Source: Macquaria australasica
Taxonomy: Eukaryota; Chordata; Actinopteri; Centrarchiformes; Percichthyidae
NCBI GenBank assembly: GCA_005408345.1
Contig: SEMN01000458.1
Span: 190,764 to 254,763, forward strand
Direction of reading: 5' to 3'
Length of the DNA: 64,000 nucleotides
The notes below the pieces were generated by a model, which made no database searches, was not told where the DNA came from, and saw nothing but the letters and a program-made list of their open reading frames with translations. Positions 40,201-48,777 of the stretch are shown one piece after another. Positions within the stretch are counted from its first letter, which is position 1; each line of letters opens with the position of its first letter. The position numbers were made by a program, and so were the translations under genes.

Positions 40201-42423
40201 CAGTTCTCACCTTGACACGGTTGTCCTTGTACCTGAGCATGTGTTTGTTGTTGCTAAGGATACGAGAGGCGAGGAACTTGTTGAGCGGCACCAGCAGCAT
40301 CGCCACCCCCAGCCCTCCGAGGAAGGCCACACCCACCTGCAGGTACAGCAAGTAGAGGCTGATAATAAACTGGAAGGGCATGCTCCACAGCTCATGGAAA
40401 CTGTTGAAGAAGTTGACCACTCGGTCGGTGTCCGTGCTCATTAAGTTCACCACCTCCCCCAGAGTGAAGCCGGCCAGGCTGCTGCCGCTGACCTGCAGGG
40501 CTTTGCCGTAGATGGCTGACACGAGAGCGGCGCGTGCTGACAGCGCCACCTTGGAGACCTCGAAGACGAAGATGTTTCGCAGGACGGAGGAGAGAAGAGT
40601 GGAGGCAAACAGCCCCAGAGCGCACCAGGCACCCGTGCTGACTGGAGCTCCCTCTTCCTCCATGAAGTTCACCAGACTGCTGAGGAGCAGGGGACCTGCA
40701 AAGCTCAGCATGTTGACCACCACCTTCAGCACACCGAGGACGTAGTACCACAACCCAAACGCCTTGTGCAGCACCCTCAGCAGTTCTACATCACCCTCCA
40801 GCTCCAGCGGTTCCTCTTGGTTGTGTGAACTCCAGCTGCCACTCAGGAGGTTTCTGCTGACCGGCCTGGGCCACCGATCATGCCCGTTACTGACTGCTGC
40901 CCCTCGTCGGCAGGCTTCCCAGCACTGGTGGAAGTATCGACAAACCACACTAGTCCGAAGTTTCCGAGGGAGGTAATAAACATCAGCTGGTCTGTCCAAT
41001 TCCCCTCGCTGCCCTCGTCTGAGGAGAGGGGTCAACCAAAGGTAGAAGAGTCGAGAGACGCAGCCGCTCCCGTCCTCGGCCACCATCTCACCTGTATCCG
41101 GCTGGGCGCTCTCTGGGATGAGTGGGGATCCATCCACAGCATTGATATACAAAGTATAGCCAGCATCACTTATGCAGGGAAATGCAAATGCCAGAAGATA
41201 AACCAGAAGGGGGAGCGTTCGGGCTGAGGCAAGCACAAAACGTGCCAGTTCAAGAGGTTCTGTGAGGTTCAAATATTCCTGACTGTCACAGTAAATCATC
41301 AAAGTGATGACCAGGTTTGGAACAGACAGAAGAACCAGCAGAAGCAGCAGTGGAGGCCCTCTGGTTCTCCTGAAAGCAGTCCTCTGAAGCACTGTGATGG
41401 CACTGAAGTGGACCAGCCAGGCCAGGATGGCACAGCTGTCAGCTAGGACGTCCAGGTACATGTCCGCCTGCTGGAGGAGGCTCACCAGGATGACGTCTGC
41501 AGTGAAGAGCAGCGCAGCCAGCAGGGCCGACACCAACCTGAGTGTCCAACCACAAGGAGGAGACGTCTGCAGGAGGCTGCATCTACAAAGCAGAAACATT
41601 ATTACTGAAGATACAAGAAAACACTAGAGATGCACCGATATGAAATGTCAGGACCAATAACAATTACCAATTACTTTATATTTTTTGTGGCCAATACCGA
41701 TACAATAACAGATTACTTTTGCAACTGCTAAAATGTGAAGGGGACAATAAAGGCTAACTTATTAACCTTAGTTTATTTTTAAAACATAAGGGCTAATTAA
41801 CTGGATATTAATGACAAGCATGTATAGGACACAAAAGCTAGTAGAACATTGCTTGTTCTTCAGTACCGATAGAAGAACCAACCTTAAAATACTCCAGATT
41901 TGTTACTAACTTAGAACCGGTTCCCATTCAGAACCATGTTTTTCCACAGCTGTTGTGAACAGGCTCCACATTTGTTCTCCAATATTTACAACATCACAAA
42001 ATAATGATCAGTACTGTGAGACCGGATGTATTCAGGTGTTCAGATGAGACATAGATAAAGTATATTTTAATTCAAAACTTCGACTCTATGGTCATTTCAC
42101 TGATATTAACAAAATGCAAATGTGAATGTTACTACACATTATGAAATACTTGTATTCCTTTGTAATGCATGAATAAACCATCTGTACAGACCAAGGTGTG
42201 AGTGATATCAGAGTAAAATCTACATTTTGCCGATAGGTATGACCTACCTTGTCATGCCGAGGTAGCAGGCACTGAAAATGGCCATCCCCGCATGAGGCAA
42301 GGCTCCGAGGACGAGCTGGTTAAAACAGGGGCTGATGTGTCCATTCTGCCACAGAGGGAAAGGATTCTGCTGGTCTGTATGACAGAGGCCTGCGACCAGC
42401 TGTGCTGGCCCAAAGTCCTTCAT
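19904..42423 (-). CDS. abcc10: ATP-binding cassette transporter ABCC10 (MRP7)
   Basis: Twenty-one coding exons: 42423-42248, 41582-40211, 39652-39425, 38530-38374, 37979-37822, 36597-36518, 36081-35910, 35263-35165, 34290-34101, 33280-33203, 32269-32081, 30721-30589, 30321-30126, 29590-29247, 27723-27554, 27125-26965, 25478-25225, 23943-23798, 23109-23012, 20369-20257, 20039-19904. They give 1549 aa (human about 1490) with no frame break. Hydrophobic TMD0 and TMD1 lie in the first exons. NBD1: Walker A GKVGCGKSS (705-713), LSGGQ (798-802), Walker B IYLLDD (818-823), lacking the catalytic Glu as usual in ABCC NBD1. TMD2 is in the exons from 32269 to 26965. NBD2: Walker A GRTGSGKST (1346-1354), signature FSVGQ (1448-1452), Walker B VLCIDE (1468-1473). 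The family exports amphipathic anions and drugs from cells. The ATG at 42423 is chosen because it is the only in-frame Met before the conserved NQLVLGALPHAGMAIFSACYLG. Confidence 0.96.
20640..21440 (+). mobile_element. Fragment of a hAT-type DNA transposon
   Basis: Lies in the abcc10 intron between 23012 and 20369, in the opposite orientation. It carries the BED-finger reading frame described next but no transposase core or hAT dimerisation domain, so it is a truncated or internally deleted copy. The boundaries are approximate, and I could not identify matching terminal repeats. Confidence 0.55.
20885..21259 (+). pseudogene. BED zinc-finger exon of a hAT transposase (ZBED-like)
   Basis: The open frame from about 20885 encodes AERKKQSKVWLHFTKKDD, then SCNVCK, a spacer and LLKHLSTRHG. 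This is the BED finger pattern: aromatic residues, C-x2-C, and H-x4-H. BED fingers bind DNA and form the N-terminus of hAT transposases and of domesticated ZBED proteins. The frame ends at 21257-21259 soon after the finger, without the downstream transposase. It is probably the relic first exon of a transposon; whether the host uses it cannot be told. Confidence 0.75.
22095..22318 (-). mobile_element. tRNA-derived SINE
   Basis: Read on the minus strand, the start (agcggctcagtggttagccc) resembles a Pol III A box and gggtttgaatcc resembles a B box, as in a tRNA-derived head. The other end carries the tail tttattgatcccaatagaga (plus-strand reading), common to fish repeats. It lies inside the abcc10 intron between 23012 and 20369. 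Confidence 0.65.
22370..22622 (+). mobile_element. 3' end of an L2-like LINE or related repeat
   Basis: Non-coding sequence ending aaagtgctttctaaataaag followed by a short attatt run. This is the usual shape of fish L2-type LINE 3' ends, whose last bases contain an aataaa-like word and a short tail repeat. No reverse transcriptase motif remains. Confidence 0.45.
23445..23550. repeat. SINE/LINE tail fragment (gaccggcgacctgtcc family)
   Basis: The motif agaccggcgacctgtcctgg and the later gctgggacaggctccagc match the central part of the SINE at 49731-50088, read in the opposite direction. Only the core survives. It is within the abcc10 intron between 23798 and 23109. Confidence 0.65.
24590..25045. 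repeat. TTAATAAG-rich dispersed repeat
   Basis: Built of many variants of taataagcatcttataag, ending ataaagcgttacc. It looks like a degenerate mobile element with an internally repetitive body, in the abcc10 intron between 25225 and 23943. I cannot name the family. Confidence 0.5.
26219..26676. mobile_element. Non-autonomous element, CAGGGTTCGTAC family, copy 2
   Basis: Starts cagggttcgtacaggttttt and ends caagcgaacccctg. It is flanked on both sides by tttaat, a possible target duplication. The middle (about 26330-26560) differs from copies 1 and 3, so this is a longer or chimeric variant. It lies in the abcc10 intron between 26965 and 25478. Confidence 0.8.
27183..27522. mobile_element. Non-autonomous element, CAGGGTTCGTAC family, copy 3
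   Basis: Starts cagggttcgtacagcttttt and ends gactttgtacaaacactg, a slightly decayed inverted copy of the start. Same orientation as copies 1 and 2 and very similar to copy 1 along its whole length. It sits only about 60 bases downstream (in transcript order) of abcc10 exon 27125-26965, inside the short intron upstream of that exon. Confidence 0.8.
28214..28249. repeat. AT microsatellite
   Basis: Uninterrupted TA dinucleotides in the abcc10 intron between 29247 and 27723. The surrounding bases 28260-28545 end in catatgacaaataaagacct, another fish repeat tail with no coding sequence. Confidence 0.95.
28835..29215. mobile_element. Decayed DNA-transposon-like element (cgata/ggccgata family)
   Basis: Left end caatcgataaattggccggg and right end cagctgatctgtcgttatcg are loosely inverted to each other. 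Shorter fragments of what looks like the same family occur near 39850 and 41624. Within an abcc10 intron; no coding capacity. Confidence 0.4.
31250..31660. mobile_element. Composite repeat: cgatatattg element with an L2-like tail inside
   Basis: The outer parts share ggacgatatattgtcccag (near 31283) and aacgatatattgtcatttta (near 31590). Between them lies a typical fish LINE 3' end (tgtgctgtataaataaagct, near 31555). This suggests one element inserted into another, within the abcc10 intron between 32081 and 30721. Confidence 0.45.
32575..33150. mobile_element. Dispersed gctaacatgcta repeat, interrupted by another repeat
   Basis: The left part (gagctaaatgctaacaccag) and the right part (gagacatttcactcagagcc, aaatgtcaacctcatggtgg) correspond in order to one continuous copy at 51300-51612. 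Here they are split by an unrelated insertion at 32662-32815. It lies in the abcc10 intron between 33203 and 32269. Confidence 0.7.
32662..32815. mobile_element. Inserted aatcaggtttattg repeat
   Basis: Contains atcagaatcaggtttattgc and ttcacatacaaggaatttgc, words I recognise from a very common fish dispersed repeat. It interrupts the element at 32575-33150, so it is the younger insertion. Confidence 0.6.
35440..35686. mobile_element. Miniature element, CAGTGGTGGAA family, partial copy
   Basis: The right end is preserved (acttaagtaaaagatctgag, then cttcttccaccactg). The left end is missing or decayed. Same family as 636-1196, 58873 and 61388. Within the abcc10 intron between 35910 and 35263. 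Confidence 0.7.
36136..36159. repeat. ATC trinucleotide microsatellite
   Basis: Eight ATC repeats just upstream (in transcript order) of the acceptor of abcc10 exon 36081-35910. They fall in the intron, so the protein is unaffected. Confidence 0.95.
37466..37534 (+). mobile_element. 3' tail of a SINE or LINE (ggatgga tail)
   Basis: Contains gctgggattggctccagccc, ataagcggtatagaaaatgg and a ggatggatgga end. This is the same sequence as the tail of the SINE at 49731-50088, in the opposite orientation. Only about 70 bases remain. It is within the abcc10 intron between 37822 and 36597. Confidence 0.75.
41624..41760. mobile_element. Partial DNA-transposon-like element (agagatgcaccgata)
   Basis: Begins ctagagatgcaccgatatga and continues tggccaataccgatacaata, words typical of a common fish terminal-inverted-repeat element. 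The other end is not seen. It is in the first coding intron of abcc10, close to the acceptor at 41582. Confidence 0.45.
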
Positions 42424-43126
42424 CCCTCCTCCTATTTGACTGCCGTCATTCCAGAAAATATCTGAAGAGCATGAAACAGTCTGAATTACTAACTGTAAGG
42501 GACAAGAGGGCCGCAGAGAGATAACACAGACACTAGTTATTCCTTTAGCCAGTATCACAAAAGCAGCCTGGTCTTCCTGAGGTGCGTGTCCGCCTTAGAG
42601 CCCATCAATGCGAGTTACAGTGCAGATAAGAAGTTGGGATACTAAAGCACCAAGCCTGGGGAGTACTGAACCACAGTAGTATCGACCAAAACGTGTCCTT
42701 ACGTTGAAAACCGTACGCTTGCATTAAAGTCTGGTCAGATTCAAGTCCTGTTCACTTATTCTTTGAGTTTCTGATCTTATGCTCTTGTATGGCTGATTGC
42801 GCTAAGACAACATTAAACACTGATGATTTGAAAAAAAGAAAAAACCTCTAACACCTCAGTCCGCTCTGAAACTTTCTCTGTTAAAAGGTGCTTTAAAACA
42901 TCAGTTGTTACACTGAAGCAAACACTGCCACAAGGATTTGTGCACTGAGAAAATAAAAGTGAAGAACTTCTCTTTTGTTAGTTACACCTATGATAAAGTC
43001 CTCTAGCTTCTTGTGCATCTGGCTGATGTCTTCAAAACTCTTCTATGGACTTTGGCAACTTTGTGTTTTTCCTGTTCAAAAGATTTAAATTGATTTTTCC
43101 CCCCAAATGGCCTGTTTGCCTGATAC

Positions 43127-43131
43127 AGTTC

Positions 43132-43175
<44 letters not shown>

Positions 43176-43180
43176 GAACT
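43127..43180. repeat. 54-bp perfect palindrome with TA core
   Basis: The left arm agttcctgta and the right arm tacaggaact are exact inverted copies, and the bases between them are alternating T and A. The whole 54 bp is therefore self-complementary without a mismatch. It lies in the intron after the probable abcc10 first exon. Confidence 0.95.
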
Positions 43181-43436
43181 TGGACAACAAACCTAACAGA
43201 TCCAGGATCAGCTGGAGGCACTGATGTCAACAAACGAGGCGAGCTAACTAGCTTAGCTAACAAAACGCCAACCTGTTCGGCTCGTTTAAACGGCCATGCC
43301 AACACAAATGTTATGTAACTTAAACACTAACGACACAGACCAGTGCTACATAAACTCCACCACGCAACTAATGCAATACAATTAAAGTAAGCAGCCTTCA
43401 AATATCACCGGCTCTCATCCGGCTAGCAGGACGCAC

Positions 43437-43500
43437 CTGTGTCGATTTCCTGTTGACGCAGGCAACAGGCTTTTCAAAATAAACGTCTCACGCAGAAATA
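43437..43500 (-). promoter_or_regulatory. Probable abcc10 non-coding first exon and start region
   Basis: On the minus strand ATCGACACAG is followed by a strong donor GTGCGT after 43437. The acceptor before 42461 (gtttcatgctcttcag) is the only good one upstream of the abcc10 ATG. The exon has no ATG that would extend the protein. Its 5' end is approximate; a cDNA would settle it. Confidence 0.45.
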
Positions 43501-45389
43501 TTTTTATGAATAAAATCTAAGCAGCAGGTCACTTAAAGACACAACAAAGATTCAACCAGCTCTTACGTTTCAGTTTGTAAGAAGTGATTTTTTTTTATTT
43601 CCTCATCTTGAATATCTTGAAGACTCCACATTAAAGTATACAGTACATACAGAAGGTATGCTTGTAATATTTAGTTATAGGTTATAGGTAATAGCTTGTT
43701 TATGCTTTACTTCATTGATATTTGCTTGTTGAAGTGTGTCATACAACTGTTGTCTTTTATGATGCGATTTCTTTTTTGGGTATCAGTACTTTTTACCTTG
43801 TCTACTTACTTTTTGTCCATATGATCACATTTTATAGTTCCTTAGCTTTATTATTTTCTAATTTATCTTAATGTCAGACATTGAATGCCGGTCTCCGTCT
43901 TGATGAAGGCTGGTGGACTGTTTAAACAGCAGGGACAATGATGGAAATAAATCCAGAACTTTATTGTTCTAACCCTACTTTTACAAAAAGCACAGACTAA
44001 GGACTAAATTACTTAATTACCAAAAGTGTTTTCGAAAAAATAAAAGAGGCAGCGAGCAGTTTGAGTTCTTTATTGAGGGGGTGACTGTAGAAAAGGAGCA
44101 AACCTTATGTTTCAGCACCTTTATACAAGTTATAAAATAAATTGCTGGTTCTCTGGGTCCTCCTGATAAACACAAGAATTGGCTGCAAAACATTATATGA
44201 CATGTAGGCTTGGAGAAGGAGAAGCATTTAATTCACAGAAACCAAGCGATAGAAATGTCTTAATTTGGAAAATCTTGTTATATTTAATTACAATCAAGAT
44301 TAAAATTTACAAATTTTGGAACCTGGGATTTTAAATCAGTGCACATTACATTGGCATGTAACATAAGTTAAAAACACAAAAGGAATTTTACAAATGTTGT
44401 TACCTGGAATTAGACAGAAAAAACATCTTTAAATACTGGGTGCAGCTGTCTAAGGCATCTTTAATTCAATAGAAAAAAGATCCAGAAGTATGAAGCTATA
44501 CAATGTCACATTATATTTTATTCCTTACACACTGTACAATGTCCATTTCCTTCAGAGCTGGCCGCGCCAACCACAACACTAGGAAGCTTACCTTGTTTTC
44601 TAATATCCTACATTTACTGTGTCTACCAGACACACACTGTATTTACATTATTCAGACATGAAATACAAACATAAATATGAGCAGGCTCTGTCTACCCATC
44701 CCAATGGCATCGCATGTCTTCTGACACATTCTTGAAAAAATACACCAAATATTGGCCACCTAAGCTTTACATTATCTGTCGCGACTGTGAAGCACTTTGA
44801 GGAAAACTGGTTCAAAGTGCTTTAAAAATTAATCCGACTTTAGCTTTTTGGTCAAATTTCTCTGTTGTGTACAGAGAAGAAGTTGTTGTTGGGATAAGGT
44901 ATTTAGCAAGGCAAGCACCATCCTTTAAACATGTATGTCACAGTATTAAAACACGCCACAGTGAAAACTCAACACAGAGGTGAAGCCGCTACCTGCTGTC
45001 TGATGGCACCGCGCTAATTTGACCAAAAAGCTTATTTGACAATAAGTCGGTGTATTTCTTAAATGAGAGGAACTCAGACTTTAAACTGACTGATGACCTG
45101 TTGGCGAAAGGTCAGTACATCTTCATTATATCAAAAAACGATATGAGCAACAGTATGTTTTCTGTAAAGCAAAAGATATTAAAGTAACTTGTGTGAATAC
45201 TGTACAGTAGGCCTAATGCTGGTCATCTGTATATCAACAAAAACTTCTCAAGTGTTAATTCAGAATTAAAGCTATCACATAGCTGGAAAAAATCATGTAC
45301 AAAGTAACTGATCGAAGGCCTGAGAAAGGTTTGTTGTTTTTTCATCTTGAGACGTGATTGTCAAGTCAGGCCAAATAACTGGAAATCTG

Positions 45390-45390
<1 letters not shown>

Positions 45391-45435
<45 letters not shown>

Positions 45436-45451
45436 CATACATACATATATA
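45391..45451. repeat. AT microsatellite followed by ACAT repeats
   Basis: About 40 bases of alternating A and T, then four acat units. It gives rise to an open frame of Tyr-Ile repeats on the minus strand that is not a gene. Confidence 0.93.
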
Positions 45452-45563
45452 CACAGCAATGCATAGGCTACAAATCATCAAATCAAATTATACCGTAAGT
45501 AAAGCAGAATAGCAGTTACCCTGGAATTCAGTTGTTCTTATTTATCAGTACACACAGTGTAAG

Positions 45564-45952
45564 TAGGGCTGGGTATCGTTTGTTTTTGTTTTGTTTTTTT
45601 TGTTGTTTTGATACCTTACTTTGAGAAGTATTAACATGTTTTTCTCAAATATGCGCAATAATTAAAAGTCAAACCTTTCAGGTGAAAAAAAAATTTCGGG
45701 TTAAAAAAAAGGAGAAGTTGTTACTTTGATGTTAGTTAAATGTTATCTAAACATACGCAGCCATTCAAGAACTGTACAACTAGAAAATCTAAACATTAGG
45801 AACTATGTGATAAAAGAACATGTATGAATCTGGCCCAACATTCGATGCCAACTCCCAGTACTCGACAGCTTCGATTCTCAGTGCTCAGTGGAAGGACACA
45901 TTTCAGTACTGGTCAGTACCTAAAAAGTATTGAAGTCCGATACCCAGCCCTA
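45564..45952. mobile_element. MITE with TAGGGCTGGGTATCG terminal inverted repeats
   Basis: The first 15 bases (tagggctgggtatcg) and the last 15 (cgatacccagcccta) are a perfect inverted pair. The flanks agtgtaag and gacgtaag share their last five bases, compatible with a decayed 8-bp target duplication as made by hAT elements. The element is about 389 bp, with no coding capacity. Confidence 0.88.
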
Positions 45953-46559
45953 GACGTAAGCGTACCTGTTGTGGTATCCAAGATGGATAACCAACCACGT
46001 AGCAACCTGGTGTGAGCGGGTTTATCACCTGGGTGATCGACTCGTCTTATCACTAACTTTTCACTGAATTAAATCCTGGAGCACCTGGAGACTCAAGAGA
46101 CCTCTTTGACCTTACTTCTCAAACCTAAAAAAAAAAAAAAAAAAACTCTTGGACTTGGTTATCACCTCAGCCCAGTCACCCTCGACAACACAGGAAATGA
46201 AGATGTTCTCCAGAAAGTTGAAAGTTTTTGCAGTACATTTTAGGTAGTATACATAGATTCATATTTGAAATCATCATCATCCCGACCAAACTGCTTGAAC
46301 ACGGTATTGGTACAGTCTGCAAACGTTTCATCTATGAAACATGACTTATTCATAAAAGAGACTTAACTGTCTAACCTCAACCGAGGATCTACTTAGAACT
46401 GTCCGTAAACTCCCATTTCTGATTTTTACATTCCTTAAAAAGGTGTTTTCTAAACATCTGTAATGAACATTTCATGCACTAGAATCCTCCAGTCATCTGA
46501 GATGTCATGAATGGGTCATATATTCATATCAAAGGCTGATACAATCACAACATACTGCT

Positions 46560-47180
46560 TGATCACGTAGAAAATTTGATAGAACTGAAAACTTAAACGC
46601 TCTTATATCTGGTGTTCCACAAGGATCAATCCTGGGTCCTCTATTATTCTCCAAGTACATGTTTTTTTACTTTGTGACATTACGCCTAATCATTAGTTAT
46701 TTTGACAATATGAGCATTTGATGTACCACTAAAAATTGTAGACTCAAGCCCCTTCAAAAGCCTCATTGATGGCCTTTCAGAATGTCCACTTTTCCTTAAT
46801 GTTGATAAAAATTGTCTTGATAATGCCTCCCCTGTCCCCGAAAACACCATCAACCACACACAAGACAATATTTGAAACCTTACTAAGCTTCACCAAGTTT
46901 GACTGTGACAATCAAAATTATCAAAGTTGTTCAGCCTTGCTTCTCTCAGTTTAAGCAAACTGTATTTCCAAGAAAATGTCTTTTGTAACTTTTGCCGACC
47001 TTAAAATTTGTCCAAGCCTTCATCTTATTGCATTTAGATCACTGTATGTATATTTTCCAGCACTTCACTTTTTCCCCGTTTGTTTGGAAATTGATTTTAA
47101 TGACAACCTTTAAGGCACAGTGACTTCAGGCCCTGAACTGCATAATAAACCTCTTCCAGGCCTGAGCTCAGCCTGAAGTG
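46560..47180 (+). mobile_element. Decayed LINE with a reverse transcriptase motif
   Basis: In one frame near 46602-46670 the sequence reads ISGVPQGSILGPLLFSKYM. This contains the RT motif GVPQGSxLGPLLF found in L2/CR1-type LINEs. Outside it the frame is broken by stops and shifts. Later words such as FLNVDKN near 46795 may belong to the same relic. The right limit is a guess. It lies in the sp2 3' UTR or just downstream, opposite to sp2. Confidence 0.6.
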
Positions 47181-48237
47181 CTGCTCTTTTATTCTGAGGT
47201 CTTGGCGGCTAAGTGACTGCATCTTAAACTTTGCCATCAGGGATGTCAGGTCTTAAATCGCTCTGCTGGGAGAGCTCAGGCCAGCCTGACCAGTACCGTC
47301 AAAGCAAACCTGTGCACGTGATAAAATGTTCTTTTTACAGCCTCTTCGTATTTCTGCTGTAACATTTTAAGCCTCCTGTTTTTAACTTTGTCTCAGCGTT
47401 TCATTTTGTCGGTTTCCTTATTTTTGTCAAGTTTTTCTACATACCTACTTTGTAAATCAATTTGTAACGATTGTATGGAAAAATGTTATAAATAGTTTAT
47501 TATTATTATTACGTATAATAGTATGCACATACACACTTTAAAAATAGCCGGTGTAAACTTGTAAAGGTTTTCAAAAGTCTTTTGTAAGGGGAGTTTTTAT
47601 GTAATGGTCCCCAACTTTTTTTGGGGGTAGACAGGTTTAAAATCAGCAGAGACTCCTGCTGAAACACAAATATCTAAAAACAAAATTATCATTCCACTGA
47701 GGTAAAACACATTTCTGTTAAATTTACAAAACATGGTGTTGAATTTTCTTTCTTTTTTGGTGCCTGATAGCCAATTTCTGGGAGCTCCCAATGTTCCACG
47801 AAAAACAAATTTAAAAAAACAAGCAGGATTTAGGTGAAGAAAAACAAAACAAAAGAGAGAGGGAAACTGTGACTGGAGTCCTGTGGTCTTGGTTTTTGGT
47901 GTCTGAGTAATTCTGTGTACGTTCTTCCCGCAGAGAAGTTCATAAATAAGCAAGCAGAGTTAAGCATCGCCATCTCCGCTCAGACCAGAGAAAAAAACAA
48001 AACTATTATTAATAAATTTGCTGGGTCAGTTTGAAGTCCACCAGGAAGGATTTCTTTGTACACCACGCTACAGTGTCCTAGAGTGACAGGGGAAATAGGG
48101 ACTTTTTTGGAGTATTTCCCATAATGGGATAAGTCACAGACACTCCCTTGGTATCGTCTCCTCTGTCCCTCCTTCCTCTAATACAGTCTTTAGTTTAAGA
48201 GAGTTTTGTCTGCGTATACACTCAGAATATAGGCAGC

Positions 48238-48730
48238 TCACAGGTTCTTGGTGTTTATGTGAGTCTTGTAATGCTTCGTCAGGTGGTCACTCCTCATGAA
48301 GCGTTTCTGACACTGGCTGCACTCGAAGCGCTTGTCTCCTGTGGAGGAAACAAAAAGAAAGTGACAAGGTGATGTTTTTAAAGTCAAATACAAACAGGCC
48401 TGGGGCAACACCACATCATTTCTTCAAAAACTAAAAATATTTATTAAAGCTATTACATAGTGCTGGGCAATAAATCAATATTATCATCATTATACTTGCA
48501 GAAGACTTCAAAGTGAAGAATTGAATTCTATTCTTTCAGTTTCTATATTCAGCTCAGATGTTTTGTCTATGTGTTTTCTTTCTTTTGTTCTTTCAGTTTG
48601 GATTTCATCGTTTCAAATCATCATTTGCTGTTCTGTCACCACAATTTGTAGCCTTTACTTCACCCAGTCTTATTCATTAAGTACCCATGTTTGTTTTAGG
48701 TTGAGTGGAATGATCCACAAGATGTATGTC

Positions 48731-48777
<47 letters not shown>

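Larger units (their letters stand above)
43560..48237 (-). other. Probable sp2 3' UTR and intergenic sequence
   Basis: No coding exon was found between the sp2 stop and the abcc10 start region. Minus-strand AATAAA hexamers (tttatt on plus) occur near 47184, 47494, 44065 and 43956, so the 3' UTR could be short or very long. It contains an AT/ACAT microsatellite, a MITE and a decayed LINE listed separately. The short open frames are not credible genes. Confidence 0.5.

Noticed and set aside
40157..41227. Overlapping frames on both strands within the large abcc10 exon
   Set aside because: Shadows of the exon 41582-40211, whose translation matches ABCC10 throughout.
19904..42423. Possibility that abcc10 is a pseudogene because the open frames are short and scattered
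   Set aside because: All 21 exons join in frame with GT-AG sites, and every Walker A, signature and Walker B motif is present.
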